Below, piece by piece: positions 33,410-42,359 of a stretch of DNA of 64,000 bases; position 1 is the stretch's first letter; every line of letters starts with the position of its first letter. The position numbers and the translations under genes are program-made. The stretch is from contig NZ_CP141587.1 in NCBI RefSeq assembly GCF_035593985.1, positions 124,001 to 188,000 on the forward strand, written 5' to 3'. The notes under the pieces are model-generated. The model searched no databases. It was not told where the DNA came from and saw only the letters and a list, made by a program, of their open reading frames with translations. Source of the stretch: Sphingomonas sp. LY29 (GTDB lineage Bacteria > Pseudomonadota > Alphaproteobacteria > Sphingomonadales > Sphingomonadaceae).

Positions 33410-35653
33410 TTGCGTGCTCGTTCCCTGCTCCTCGCCTCCTTCGCTCTCATGATGATCCCGACGTCCGCGATCGCTCAGACCGCTCCCGCCACGGTCGGCA
33501 CGACGCCGTTGACGCTGGAGCGCGTGTTCGCCAGCCCGTCACTCGCCGGCTCACCGCCGCGCTCGCTTGCCCTCTCTCCCGACGGGAAGTTGGTGACCTT
33601 GCTGCGGGGCCGTGCCGACGAGCTCGAGCGTCTCGATCTGTGGGCAATCGATCCGGCGACGGGTCAGGCGCGGATGCTGGTCGACAGCAAGAAGTTCGCG
33701 ACCGGGGCGACGCTGAGCGAAGCCGAGCGGATGCAGCGCGAACGCGCGCGGATCGCCAATTTGCGCGGCATCGTGCGTTACGAATGGTCTAGCGACGGCA
33801 AGTCGATCCTCGTTCCGCTCGAAGGCGACATCTATCTTGCCAGCCTCAATGGCGAAGTGCGCCGCCTGACCAAGACCAAGGGCTCTGAACTCGACGCGCG
33901 GGTCAGCGAAAAGGGCGGCTTCGTGTCGTTCGTCCGCGACAACGAGCTGCACGTGCTCAACCTCGCGACTGGCAAGGATGTCCGCATCACTAAAGGCGCT
34001 AGCGAGACCGTGAGCTGGGGCCTCGCCGAGTTCATCGCGCAGGAGGAGCTTGGCCGCACGCGCGGTTACTGGTGGTCGCCGGATGACAAGCGGATCGCGG
34101 TCGCCCGCGTCGACGAGAGCGGAGTCGAGGTCGCGACCCGCGCTGCGATCGGCGCCGACAAGACGACCACCTTCCAGCAGCGCTATCCGCGCGCCGGGAC
34201 CGACAATGCCAAAGTCGACCTCTATTTGATGAACCCGGACGGCAGCGGGATGATCAAGGCCGACCTCGGGACCAACGCCGATTATTATCTTGCGCGGGTC
34301 AACTGGCTTCCCGACGCGAGTGCGCTCGTGGTCCAGCGCCTCAGCCGCGACCAGAAGACGCTCGATTATCTCAAAATCGATCCGCGGACGGGCAAGTCGT
34401 CGCTGCTGATGAGCGACAAGGCCGAGAATTGGATCAACCTCCACGACGACTTCAAGCCGCTCAAGGACGGCTCCTTCCTGTTCTCGTCGGAGCGCTCGGG
34501 CTTTAATCATCTCTACCGGATGGCCGACGGCCGTGTGACGCAGTTGACCGATGGTCCTTGGGTCACCGGCGGGCTGGTCGGGGTCGACGAGCAGAGCGGC
34601 AAGCTGTTCTTCAGCGCCAATCGCGGCAACCCGATCGAATATCAGCTTCATTCGCTCGACTACCGGACCGCCAGCGCCCAGCCGCAACTGCTGACCCGGC
34701 CGGGAACGAACAACGGCGCGGTGATGGACAAGACCGGCAAGCTTGCGTTGGTCAGCACCAGCTATCCGGGGCAGCCGCAACAGGTGTGGCTAGCCGACGG
34801 CAGCGGCAAGCGCCTGGCGTGGATCCATGAGAATCGCGTCACTGGCGACCATCCCTATGCGCCGTTCGCGGGGCTCGACGCCAAGCCGACCTATGGCAAG
34901 CTGCTGGCCGCCGATGGCCGCACGCAGCTCGACTATCGCCTGATCATGCCGCGCCTTGCTCGCGGCCAGCGTGCGCCGGTGCTGATGACGGTGTATGGTG
35001 GCCCGCAGTCGCAGGACGTGATGAACGGCTATGTTTCGCCGCTCGATCAATATCTCGTGCAGCAGGGCTGGGCGTTGTTCCGGGTCAACAATCGCGGCCA
35101 AGAGGGGCGTGGCACCGCATTCCAAAAGCCGGTCTATCGTGCACTTGGAGGCGTCGAGGTGCAGGATCAGCTTGCCGGCCTCGCATGGCTGAAGAAGCAG
35201 CCGGGCGTTCAGGCCGACAAGGTTGCCGTCTATGGGCACAGCTATGGCGGCTACATGGTGCTCAAGCTGCTCGAAGCGGCTCCCAATGCATTTGCGGCGG
35301 GCGTGGCCGGTGCCCCGGTCACGCGCTGGGACCTCTACGACACACACTACACCGAGAAATATGCCGGCGACCCGCGTCAGCTTCGCGCAGCCTACGACAA
35401 GTCGGACGCGCTTCGCGAAAGCGGCAAGATCGCCGACCCGCTGATGCTCATCCACGGCATGAGCGACGACAATGTCCTGTTTCAGCATTCGACCGAACTG
35501 ATGGCGCGGATGCAGGAGGCGAAGGTGCCGTTCGAAACGATGGTCTATCCGGGACTTGGCCACAGCATTTCGGGCACTAACATCTCGGTCCACCAGTGGA
35601 ACACGATCCTCAATTTCCTGAAGCGGAACGAGGTCGCGCCCACCAAGCGCTAA
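33410..35653 (+). CDS. Secreted dipeptidyl peptidase IV (S9B family)
   Basis: It removes X-Pro dipeptides from peptides, probably in the periplasm. The 747-residue precursor has a Sec signal (RSLLLASFALMMIPTSAIAQ), an eight-bladed propeller domain with the DPP-IV double-Glu motif in AEFIAQEELGRTRGYWW, and the hydrolase domain. The catalytic Ser611 is in YGHSYGGYM, Asp in HGMSDDNVLF and His in GLGHSISG. Start TTG 33410 has GGAAGG eight bases upstream. Together with the M2 peptidase (39353) and the M24 enzyme (3249) it suggests a peptide-degrading lifestyle, which is common among sphingomonads. Confidence 0.93.
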   Translation: MRARSLLLASFALMMIPTSAIAQTAPATVGTTPLTLERVFASPSLAGSPPRSLALSPDGKLVTLLRGRADELERLDLWAIDPATGQARMLVDSKKFATGATLSEAERMQRERARIANLRGIVRYEWSSDGKSILVPLEGDIYLASLNGEVRRLTKTKGSELDARVSEKGGFVSFVRDNELHVLNLATGKDVRITKGASETVSWGLAEFIAQEELGRTRGYWWSPDDKRIAVARVDESGVEVATRAAIGADKTTTFQQRYPRAGTDNAKVDLYLMNPDGSGMIKADLGTNADYYLARVNWLPDASALVVQRLSRDQKTLDYLKIDPRTGKSSLLMSDKAENWINLHDDFKPLKDGSFLFSSERSGFNHLYRMADGRVTQLTDGPWVTGGLVGVDEQSGKLFFSANRGNPIEYQLHSLDYRTASAQPQLLTRPGTNNGAVMDKTGKLALVSTSYPGQPQQVWLADGSGKRLAWIHENRVTGDHPYAPFAGLDAKPTYGKLLAADGRTQLDYRLIMPRLARGQRAPVLMTVYGGPQSQDVMNGYVSPLDQYLVQQGWALFRVNNRGQEGRGTAFQKPVYRALGGVEVQDQLAGLAWLKKQPGVQADKVAVYGHSYGGYMVLKLLEAAPNAFAAGVAGAPVTRWDLYDTHYTEKYAGDPRQLRAAYDKSDALRESGKIADPLMLIHGMSDDNVLFQHSTELMARMQEAKVPFETMVYPGLGHSISGTNISVHQWNTILNFLKRNEVAPTKR

Positions 35654-35677
35654 TCGGCGCGAAGTGCTGGACTAAGC

Positions 35678-35704
35678 GCGGTGCCGATCCCATATCGGCG
35701 CCGC
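35678..35704 (+). repeat. 11-bp hairpin upstream of asd
   Basis: The arms 35678-35688 and 35694-35704 pair over 11 positions (one G-T) around a CCCAT loop. No T-run follows. It ends about 10 bases before the GGAGA ribosome site of asd. It may stabilise the 3' end of the DPP-IV transcript or influence asd expression. Confidence 0.6.
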
Positions 35705-35730
35705 ACCCCGCATCGTCTCGGAGAATTTGA

Positions 35731-36759
35731 ATGGGCTATCGTATCGTCGTGGTCGGCGCGACCGGAAATGTGGGGCGCGAAATCCTCAATGTCCTCGCGG
35801 AACGGCAGTTTCCCGCCGACGAAGTCGCCGCGGTCGCAAGTCCGCGTTCGACCGGCGACATCATCGACTTCGGCGACAGCGGCAAGGAACTGAAGGTCCA
35901 GAACATCGAGCATTTCGATTTCGAGGGCTGGGACATGGCGCTCTTCGCCGCCGGGTCCGAGGTCAGCCGCGTCCACGCGCCGCGCGCGGCGGCATCGGGT
36001 TGCACGGTCATCGACAATAGCTCGCTCTACCGGATGGATCCCGACGTTCCGCTGATCGTGCCGGAGGTCAATCCGGACGCAATCGCCGGCTATCGCGCGA
36101 AAAACATCATCGCCAATCCCAACTGCTCGACCGCGCAGATGGTCGTCGCGCTGAAGCCGCTCCACGACGTCGCGCGGATCAAGCGCGTGGTGGTGTCGAC
36201 CTATCAGTCGGTCTCCGGCGCGGGGAAGGCGGGGATGGACGAGTTGTTCGAGCAAAGCCGCAACATCTTCGTCGGCGACAGCAACGAGGCGAAGAAATTC
36301 ACCAAGCAGATTGCGTTCAACGTCATTCCGCACATCGACAGCTTCCTCGACGACGGGTCGACCAAGGAAGAATGGAAGATGGTTGTCGAGACGAAGAAGA
36401 TCCTCGATCCCAAGATCAAGGTAACCGCGACCTGCGTTCGCGTGCCGGTGTTCGTCGGCCATTCAGAAAGCGTGAACATCGAATTCGAGGACGAGATCAC
36501 CGCCGAGCAGGCGCAGAACATCCTGCGCGAGGCGCCGGGCGTGATGCTGGTCGATAAGCGCGAGGACGGCGGTTATGTCACGCCGGTCGAATGCGTCGGC
36601 GACTATGCGACCTTCGTCAGCCGCGTCCGCGAGGATTCGACGGTCGAAAATGGCCTCAGCATGTGGGTCGTCAGCGACAATCTGCGCAAGGGCGCCGCGC
36701 TCAACGCGGTACAGATCGCCGAACTGCTTGGCCGCCGCCACTTGCAGAAGGCCGCCTGA
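35731..36759 (+). CDS. asd: Aspartate-semialdehyde dehydrogenase
   Basis: Asd reduces aspartyl phosphate to aspartate semialdehyde, the branch point to lysine/DAP, threonine and methionine. The 342-residue product has the NADP site VVVGATGNVGREILNVL, the active-site Cys in IANPNCSTAQMV, and the substrate segment QSVSGAGKAGMDEL. The catalytic His is in the CVRVPVFVGHSE stretch. It belongs to the Gram-positive-like/alphaproteobacterial Asd branch judging by NPNCST and overall length. GGAGA precedes ATG 35731. Confidence 0.97.
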   Translation: MGYRIVVVGATGNVGREILNVLAERQFPADEVAAVASPRSTGDIIDFGDSGKELKVQNIEHFDFEGWDMALFAAGSEVSRVHAPRAAASGCTVIDNSSLYRMDPDVPLIVPEVNPDAIAGYRAKNIIANPNCSTAQMVVALKPLHDVARIKRVVVSTYQSVSGAGKAGMDELFEQSRNIFVGDSNEAKKFTKQIAFNVIPHIDSFLDDGSTKEEWKMVVETKKILDPKIKVTATCVRVPVFVGHSESVNIEFEDEITAEQAQNILREAPGVMLVDKREDGGYVTPVECVGDYATFVSRVREDSTVENGLSMWVVSDNLRKGAALNAVQIAELLGRRHLQKAA

Positions 36760-36795
36760 CCGCTAGCATCGGCTGATCCTTCGAGGAGAAGTTCG

Positions 36796-37284
36796 ATGCG
36801 TGGTTCGTTGATGATGACGCCGATCCTGGCGGTCGCTCTGGCGGCTTGCCAGTCGCAGGAGGCAGCGAAGGCACCGGCCGCCCCGCCAAGTCAGACCGAT
36901 GCCGAAAAGGTCGTCGCCGACGCCGAGGCGGGGTGGAGCAGCGGTCAGGTCGAGCGGGTTATGGCGAACTATGCCAATGGCGCGGTGGTGTTCGATTCGA
37001 GCACACTCGCCCCGACGACCGATCGCAATGCCCAGACGCGCGCGAACGCCGCCTTTCTGACGATGAAGCCCGCCGATTTCCGAGTCGAACCTCGGCATGT
37101 GCAGGCGCTCGATGACGACACGATCGTCGCATCGGGCGTGCTTGCCTTTACCGCGCAGGTCGGCGCGACCCGCCAGCTTGTCCGCACGCGCTACAGCCAG
37201 GTCTATCAGAAACAGGCCGACGGCCGCTGGCTGATCGTTCACGAGCATATGTCTGCACCCCCCGCCGGAACCGCGATGCCGTGA
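36796..37284 (+). CDS. Lipoprotein with NTF2/DUF4440-like domain
   Basis: This 162-residue protein has a lipoprotein signal ending in the lipobox LAAC (Cys at about 18) and an Ala/Pro-rich linker. A SnoaL/NTF2-like domain follows: DAEAGWSSGQVERVMANYANGAVVF at the start, and RTRYSQVYQKQADGRWLIVHEHMSAP at the end, typical of the DUF4440 group. These domains bind small hydrophobic ligands or serve as scaffolds; no catalytic residue is evident. GAGGAG precedes ATG 36796. It overlaps the GFA gene by four bases. Confidence 0.8.
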   Translation: MRGSLMMTPILAVALAACQSQEAAKAPAAPPSQTDAEKVVADAEAGWSSGQVERVMANYANGAVVFDSSTLAPTTDRNAQTRANAAFLTMKPADFRVEPRHVQALDDDTIVASGVLAFTAQVGATRQLVRTRYSQVYQKQADGRWLIVHEHMSAPPAGTAMP

Positions 37285-37730
37285 GCGAGGCAGTGACCAT
37301 GGCGGGAGGTTGCGCCTGCGGTGCGGTCCGGTTCGAGGCTGAGATCGCCGACGAGGACGCCTACCTCTGTCACTGCCGGATGTGTCAGCGGGCGACGGGC
37401 TCGGTCTCGATCGCCTTCAAGAATTTGGCGCAAAAGGACATGCGCTGGCTGTCGGGTCCCGATTGGTACGACAGCTCACCGATCGCCAGGCGCCCCTATT
37501 GCGCCAAGTGCGGAACGTCCCTCGGTTTCCAGTTCAAGGAGGGGCCCAACCTCGACCTGACCGTTGCCGCCTTCGACGACCCGTCGCGATTCAAGCCGAC
37601 GTCGCACTTTGGCGCGGAGAGCATTCATCGGAACTGGCTTGACACCAAAGTGCTCCCCGAAACGCGCACCGACCAACATCAGAAGCTGGTCGATAAGTGG
37701 GAGGCAGCGGTCGGGAAAATGCCTGAGTAA
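37281..37730 (+). CDS. GFA/CENP-V family zinc protein
   Basis: This 149-residue protein has the GFA fold with zinc-binding cysteines in GGCACGAVRFE, YLCHCRMCQRATGS and YCAKCGTSLGFQ. The family was named for glutathione-dependent formaldehyde activation, but most members have no proven activity. GTG 37281 overlaps the upstream stop (GTGA). ATG 37299, preceded by GAGG, is an equally good start and would remove six residues. Confidence 0.88.
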   Translation: MSEAVTMAGGCACGAVRFEAEIADEDAYLCHCRMCQRATGSVSIAFKNLAQKDMRWLSGPDWYDSSPIARRPYCAKCGTSLGFQFKEGPNLDLTVAAFDDPSRFKPTSHFGAESIHRNWLDTKVLPETRTDQHQKLVDKWEAAVGKMPE

Positions 37731-37744
37731 ATACGGGGAGACTT

Positions 37745-37772
37745 TGTCCGCTTTCGACCCATCGCGGACATT
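37745..37772 (+). repeat. Short dispersed repeat, copy 1
   Basis: This 28-bp element has ends TGTCCGC and GCGGACA that are inverted repeats of each other (37745-37751 and 37764-37770). A related copy in the same orientation begins at 38348; 22 of 28 positions agree. The pair brackets one gene. I recall similar TGTCCGC-tttcgaccc elements scattered in sphingomonad genomes, but cannot verify this here. Confidence 0.6.
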
Positions 37773-37796
37773 CGCTCTTTGCGAGAGTGTAAACTC

Positions 37797-38345
37797 ATGT
37801 CTGAGTGCGATGATCATGTACTTTGGAGTGGTCGGCCTGCTCAGGGCTTAGCGTGGCGGCCGCAAGACTTTGGCCACACTGCAACCTACACTCTTGTGGG
37901 CGCAGTCGTGCTTTTCATGAGCATAAAAGGCGAGCATTGGTTCTTCTTTGCGCTCTCACTTGCTGTGCTAGCCTATGTCTTGGTGGGGCGATTCTACCAC
38001 GATGCCGCTCTGCGAAAGCGCATCAGCTACATTCTGACAAAACGCGGTTTGGAAGTTTGGCGAGATGGAACGGCAAGACCCGAATGTCTTATTGACTTCC
38101 ATCGACTGAACAATCTCCAGCCCCTCTTCATCACAAACTTGGGCCGAGGCACCGTTGAACTTCCGCCCGGAGGTTGGGCGAGGCAGCCGGAATGGTTTGA
38201 CCGTTGGGATAGCATGGTGCCAGCCATGTATCCGTGCCGAAGACTCGAATTGCTCGATGACGTGCTACCAACACTGGAGACCATCCGCAGGGAAGCCTCC
38301 CTCACGAGAATTGGGCACCTGGAGCCATCACTCTCACCGACGTAG
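37797..38345 (+). CDS. Bacterial PH-domain membrane protein, lower GC than neighbours
   Basis: This 182-residue protein opens with DDHVLWSGRPAQG, the usual lead-in of bacterial PH-domain membrane proteins. Two adjacent hydrophobic stretches follow (TYTLVGAVVLFMSI and WFFFALSLAVLAYVLVGRF), then a soluble part with ISYILTKRGLEVWRDG. The function is unknown. Base composition and codon choice are visibly less GC-rich than the flanks, and the gene lies between two copies of a short repeat, so recent transfer or a spared island is possible. ATG 37797 follows GAGAG. Confidence 0.7.
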   Translation: MSECDDHVLWSGRPAQGLAWRPQDFGHTATYTLVGAVVLFMSIKGEHWFFFALSLAVLAYVLVGRFYHDAALRKRISYILTKRGLEVWRDGTARPECLIDFHRLNNLQPLFITNLGRGTVELPPGGWARQPEWFDRWDSMVPAMYPCRRLELLDDVLPTLETIRREASLTRIGHLEPSLSPT

Positions 38346-38347
38346 TG

Positions 38348-38375
38348 CGTCTGCTTTCCACCCTCAGCGGACATT
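38348..38375 (+). repeat. Short dispersed repeat, copy 2
   Basis: The element begins two bases after the stop of the PH-domain gene. It matches copy 1 (37745) in the central CTTTC and the GCGGACATT end, with six differences. The inverted-repeat ends are less perfect (GTCTGC and GCGGAC). Confidence 0.5.
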
Positions 38376-38523
38376 GCAATACCGGACGTTGACTGACATT
38401 CGCTCACGATATGTGGAGCGCGATTGACACAGAATCAGTTTGGCAGAGGCAAGTGCGCCCCGGCATGATTGGCGTCATTGCTTGCACATTCGTCGCTAGT
38501 CAGGTTCGAGAAGATTGCCGATC

Positions 38524-39282
38524 ATGATTGACGTTCCTATCCATCACTGGACCGCGTCGGACGGCGTTCGCCTGGCTTGGCGCGAGGTTGGGAGCGGGCG
38601 GCCGGTGATCCTTCTGCACGGTCTGTTCAGCGACGCTGTCACCAACTGGATCAAGTTTGGCGCCGCCGAGGCGATTGCGGCGCGCGGTAGGCGGGTGATC
38701 ATGCCCGACCTTCGTGCGCATGGGGCCAGCGAAAAGCCGCAGGAGGTCGAGGCTTACCCGCGCGGCGTGCTCGCCCGCGACGCTCGCGAACTGATCGCCC
38801 ACCTCGGCATCGACGACTATGACCTCGGCGGCTTTTCGCTCGGCGCGCGCACGACGGTGCAGGTGATCGGGGAGGGGGCCAAGCCTGCCAGTGCCGTTCT
38901 CGCCGGGATGGGGATCGAGGGGCTTCAGGACTGGAACCGCCGACAGGCTTTTTTCCACGAAGCCATCGCGCAGTTCGACATTGCGACGCGCGGCGACCGC
39001 TGGTGGATGGCGATCCAGTTCATGAAGACGATGAAGGTCGATCGTGTCGCCGCCGGCCACCTGCTGCGGACGTTTGAGGATGCCAATCCGGCGTGGATCG
39101 ACGCCTTCACCATGAGGACGATGGTCCTGTGCGGGTCGGAGGATGACGACAACGGCTCGGCCCCCGAACTTGCCGAACGCCTGCCCAACGCCGAGTATGT
39201 CGCCATCCCGGGCACGCACATGTCGAGCGTGACCAAGCCCGAATTCGGCGCGGCGTTGGCGAGCTTCCTTGCCGTGTCTTGA
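38524..39282 (+). CDS. Alpha/beta hydrolase
   Basis: This 252-residue hydrolase has the canonical order: oxyanion strand VILLHGLFSD, PDLRAHGASEKP, nucleophile elbow GGFSLGAR (Ser), an acid near LCGSEDDDN and His in PGTHMSSV. It has no signal peptide, so it is cytoplasmic. The substrate is not predictable; esterases and lactonases share these motifs. The start is set at ATG 38524 behind GAGAAG; TTG 38515 is possible. The 170 bases upstream hold the end of the repeat-flanked island and no other gene. Confidence 0.85.
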   Translation: MIDVPIHHWTASDGVRLAWREVGSGRPVILLHGLFSDAVTNWIKFGAAEAIAARGRRVIMPDLRAHGASEKPQEVEAYPRGVLARDARELIAHLGIDDYDLGGFSLGARTTVQVIGEGAKPASAVLAGMGIEGLQDWNRRQAFFHEAIAQFDIATRGDRWWMAIQFMKTMKVDRVAAGHLLRTFEDANPAWIDAFTMRTMVLCGSEDDDNGSAPELAERLPNAEYVAIPGTHMSSVTKPEFGAALASFLAVS

Positions 39283-39352
39283 CCTTTTTTGGCGCTCGGC
39301 CCAATTCCTGCAGCCACGCGATCAGACCAAGTTTTCTCAAGGAGTTTCCGTC

Positions 39353-41221
39353 TTGAACCGTCTTGCTTTCTCCGCCTCGTTTCTTGCGCTCGCATTGGCC
39401 GGTTGCGCGACCACGGGTGCTCCCGACACCGTTGCTGTTGCCACGCCCGAGACGGCCGCGCCGGCCGAAGAGAGCACCGCGCTGACCGCGGCCGCTGCCG
39501 ATGCGTTCGTTGCTGCGGCGGAAAAGGATCTGTTCGACTATTCGGTCGAGGCGAGCCGCATCAATTGGGAAAATGCGACCAACATCACCGACGCGACCGA
39601 CGCCGCGGCGGCCAAGATCAACGCGGTCGGCACCGAAAAGAGCGTCAAATATGCGCTTGAGGCCGCCAAATATGCGCAGGTCGAAGGGCTGAGCTACGAC
39701 ACCAAGCGCAAGCTCGACATCCTGCGCACCGGAATCGTGCTTCCGGCGCCGACGACGCCGGGCGCCGCGACCGAACTCAACACGATCGCGACCAAGCTGC
39801 AGTCAGACTACGGCAAGGGCAAGGGAACGCTGAACGGCAAGCCGATCAATGGCAGCGACATCGAAGCCGAGATGGGCAACGTCAAGCGGACGCCCAAGGA
39901 GCTGGCCGAGATGTGGACCAGCTGGCACGACAATGTCGGGGCGCCGATGAAGAACGACTATGTGCGCATGGTCGGGATCGCCAACGGCGGCGCCAAGGAA
40001 TTGGGCTTCAACGACGTCGGCGCGATGTGGCGTTCTGGCTACGACATGCCGCCCGAGCAGTTCGCGCAGGAAACAGAACGGCTGTGGCAGGAAGTGAAGC
40101 CGCTCTACATGTCGCTGCACACGTACGTGCGGAACAAGCTGAACAAGAAGTACGGCAGTTCGGTCCAGCCCGCGAACGGCCCGATCCGCGCCGACCTGCT
40201 CGGCAACATGTGGGCGCAGGAGTGGGGAAATATCTATCCGCTCGTTGCCCCAGCCGGTTCCGGCAATCTGGGCTTCGACATCACCGACCTTCTCGCCGCG
40301 AAGAAGTATGACGAGCTGAAGATGGTCAAGACCGGGGAAAACTTCTTCTCCTCGCTCGGCTTCGCGCCGCTGCCGCAGACCTTCTACGAACGTTCGATGT
40401 TCCTAAAGCCGGCTGACCGCGAAGTCGTCTGCCACGCGTCGGCCTGGAACCTCGACAACAAGGACGACGTCCGCATCAAGATGTGCATCAAGCGCAACGC
40501 GGACGATTTTGTGACGATCCATCACGAACTCGGCCACAATTATTACCAGCGGGCCTACAACCAGCAGCCCTATCTCTACCTGAACGGCGCCAATGACGGC
40601 TTCCACGAAGCGATCGGCGACGCCGTCGCACTGTCGATCACGCCGGAATATCTGGTCCAGGTCGGGCTGCTCGACCGGTCGCGCGTTCCCAGCGCCGACA
40701 AGGACGTCGGGCTGCTTCTCCGCCAAGCCATGGACAAGGTCGCCTTCCTGCCGTTCGGCCTGATGGTCGACCGCTACCGCTGGGGCATCTTCGACGGCAC
40801 GATCGCGCCGGCCGACTACAACACCGCGTGGACCAAGATGCGCCTGGACTATCAGGGCATCACGCCGCCGACCGCTCGCGATCCCAATGGCTTCGACGCC
40901 GGTGGCAAGTTCCACATTCCGGGCAACACGCCGTACACCCGCTACTTCCTCGCGCGGATCCTGCAGTTCCAATTCTACAAGGCGGCGTGCGACGCGGCCG
41001 GGTGGAAGGGGCCGCTTCACCGCTGCAGCTTCTACGGCAACAAGGAAGTCGGAACGCGCTTGAATGCGATGCTCGAAATGGGCGCGTCCAAGCCGTGGCC
41101 CGACGCGCTCGAGGCGTTCACCGGCACTCGCCAGATGTCGGGCGCAGCGATGGCCGAGTATTTCGCTCCGCTGAAAGCCTGGCTGGACGAGCAGAACAAG
41201 GGCCAGACGCAAGGCTGGTAA
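39353..41221 (+). CDS. M2 family (ACE-like) zinc peptidase, lipoprotein
   Basis: This is a 622-residue angiotensin-converting-enzyme-like peptidyl-dipeptidase. The zinc motif is HHELGH (His391-Glu-Leu-Gly-His395), the third ligand Glu is in GFHEAIGDAV, and the chloride/substrate region includes WGIFDGTI and YTRYFLARILQFQFYKA. The signal ends in lipobox LAGC, followed by a Thr/Ala/Pro-rich linker, so it is probably lipid-anchored on the outer or inner membrane facing the periplasm. TTG 39353 with AAGGAG eight bases upstream is the start. Bacterial M2 enzymes cleave dipeptides from peptide C-termini. A terminator follows. Confidence 0.94.
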   Translation: MNRLAFSASFLALALAGCATTGAPDTVAVATPETAAPAEESTALTAAAADAFVAAAEKDLFDYSVEASRINWENATNITDATDAAAAKINAVGTEKSVKYALEAAKYAQVEGLSYDTKRKLDILRTGIVLPAPTTPGAATELNTIATKLQSDYGKGKGTLNGKPINGSDIEAEMGNVKRTPKELAEMWTSWHDNVGAPMKNDYVRMVGIANGGAKELGFNDVGAMWRSGYDMPPEQFAQETERLWQEVKPLYMSLHTYVRNKLNKKYGSSVQPANGPIRADLLGNMWAQEWGNIYPLVAPAGSGNLGFDITDLLAAKKYDELKMVKTGENFFSSLGFAPLPQTFYERSMFLKPADREVVCHASAWNLDNKDDVRIKMCIKRNADDFVTIHHELGHNYYQRAYNQQPYLYLNGANDGFHEAIGDAVALSITPEYLVQVGLLDRSRVPSADKDVGLLLRQAMDKVAFLPFGLMVDRYRWGIFDGTIAPADYNTAWTKMRLDYQGITPPTARDPNGFDAGGKFHIPGNTPYTRYFLARILQFQFYKAACDAAGWKGPLHRCSFYGNKEVGTRLNAMLEMGASKPWPDALEAFTGTRQMSGAAMAEYFAPLKAWLDEQNKGQTQGW

Positions 41222-41232
41222 GCCTTCGCCCA

Positions 41233-41274
41233 TAAAAAAGGGGAGCGGCGCCATGGCACCGCTCCCCTTCTTTT
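41233..41274 (+). terminator. Bidirectional terminator between the M2 peptidase and the minus-strand gene
   Basis: GGGGAGCGG (41240-41248) pairs with CCGCTCCCC (41259-41267). An A-run lies before it and a T-rich TTCTTTT after it, so it can end transcription on both strands. Confidence 0.85.
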
Positions 41275-41293
41275 CATTCAGGACTGGGGTCGA

Positions 41294-41704
41294 TCAGTAT
41301 GCGATCGCGCCGGCCTTCAGTTGGTCCTCGACGACAGGATCGGCGGGGATGCTGGTCTTCTTGCCGGTTTCCTTCAGCGACAGCGCCTCGGCTGCAAAAT
41401 CGCTCTGGTCCTTGTCGGTCGCCGTGAAGCGATCCTTCACTTCGCGCAGCTTGTCGCCGGCGTCCGACAGGCCGCCCTTGATCTTCGCCGACAGTTCCTC
41501 GGCGGTCTCGTTGATCGACTTGTCGCGGCGCGAAAAGAAGAACGCGCCTGCGGCTGCCGCTGCGACGGCGGTCACCGCTCCGGTTGCGATGGCGGCGCTG
41601 GCGTAGGGGCGATCGCGAACCGTACGTCCGGCGCGGGCCGCGATGTTGTCGCTGGCCCTCTTCTTGGGGGCCGAGCGGGTTTTGGTCGTCTTGGTGGTCG
41701 CCAT
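41294..41704 (-). CDS. Small basic membrane-anchored protein of unknown function
   Basis: This 136-residue protein has a Lys/Thr/Arg-rich N-terminus (TTKTTKTRSAPKKRAS) and one hydrophobic segment (ASAAIATGAVTAVAAAAAGAFFF) followed by SRRD. An amphipathic half follows (ETAEELSAKIKGGLSDAGDKLREVKDRF). It resembles DUF883/ElaB-like proteins in layout, but I do not recognise a clear family. GAGGAG precedes ATG 41704. It converges on the M2 gene across a shared terminator and follows the peroxiredoxin on the other side. Confidence 0.72.
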   Translation of the reverse strand: MATTKTTKTRSAPKKRASDNIAARAGRTVRDRPYASAAIATGAVTAVAAAAAGAFFFSRRDKSINETAEELSAKIKGGLSDAGDKLREVKDRFTATDKDQSDFAAEALSLKETGKKTSIPADPVVEDQLKAGAIAY

Positions 41705-41782
41705 GCTTCTACTCCTCACAATGATGGTGTGAGGGCGTAACGCACGGCGGGCCATGAAGACCCGCCGCAGGTCGCAATAAGC

Positions 41783-42262
41783 TTACAGTTGGCCGAGAAG
41801 CGTCTCGGCGCTCGACGCCGAATATTCGCCCGGGGCTTCGACGTTCAGTTGCTCCACCACGCCGTCGTTGACGATCATCGAGTAGCGTTGGCTGCGCTTG
41901 CCCATGCCGAACTTCGACGCGTCCATCGACAGGCCGATCGCCTCGGCGAATTCGCCATTGCCGTCGGCCAGCATCGTGATCGCTTCCGAACCGGCATCCT
42001 TGTTCCACGCGCCCATGACGAACGGGTCGTTAATCGAGGTTCCGACGATCTCGTCGACACCCTTCGCCTTCAGTTCTTCCGCCTTCTCGACAAAGCTGGG
42101 CAGGTGACGCGCCGAGCAGGTCGGGGTGTAAGCGCCGGGGACGGCGAACAGGGCGACCTTCTTGCCCTTAAAGAATTCGCCGGTCTGGACCGGGATCGGG
42201 CCCTCGGCCGTGGCGAGGGTGAGGGGGACGTCGGGCAGGCGCTCTCCGACCTGGATGGTCAT
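41783..42262 (-). CDS. Peroxiredoxin (Prx5 type)
   Basis: This 159-residue thiol peroxidase has the Prx5/AhpC-TSA start IQVGERLPDVPL and the peroxidatic Cys49 in PGAYTPTCSARHLP. Additional Prx5-type motifs are GTSINDPFVMGAW and ASKFGMGKRSQRY. No second Cys is present near the C-terminus, so it is likely a one-Cys enzyme reduced by glutaredoxin or glutathione. AAGGAG precedes ATG 42262. It diverges from the yqgE/algH gene with 97 bases between. Confidence 0.93.
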   Translation of the reverse strand: MTIQVGERLPDVPLTLATAEGPIPVQTGEFFKGKKVALFAVPGAYTPTCSARHLPSFVEKAEELKAKGVDEIVGTSINDPFVMGAWNKDAGSEAITMLADGNGEFAEAIGLSMDASKFGMGKRSQRYSMIVNDGVVEQLNVEAPGEYSASSAETLLGQL

Positions 42263-42359
42263 GGCAATTTCTCCTTGAGAATGGTGAGCCGCGAGATAGG
42301 CGCGACCTGCTGCACTCACAAGGCTTGCGCCTGCATCGGCCGCCGCGCATTTTGCAGGC

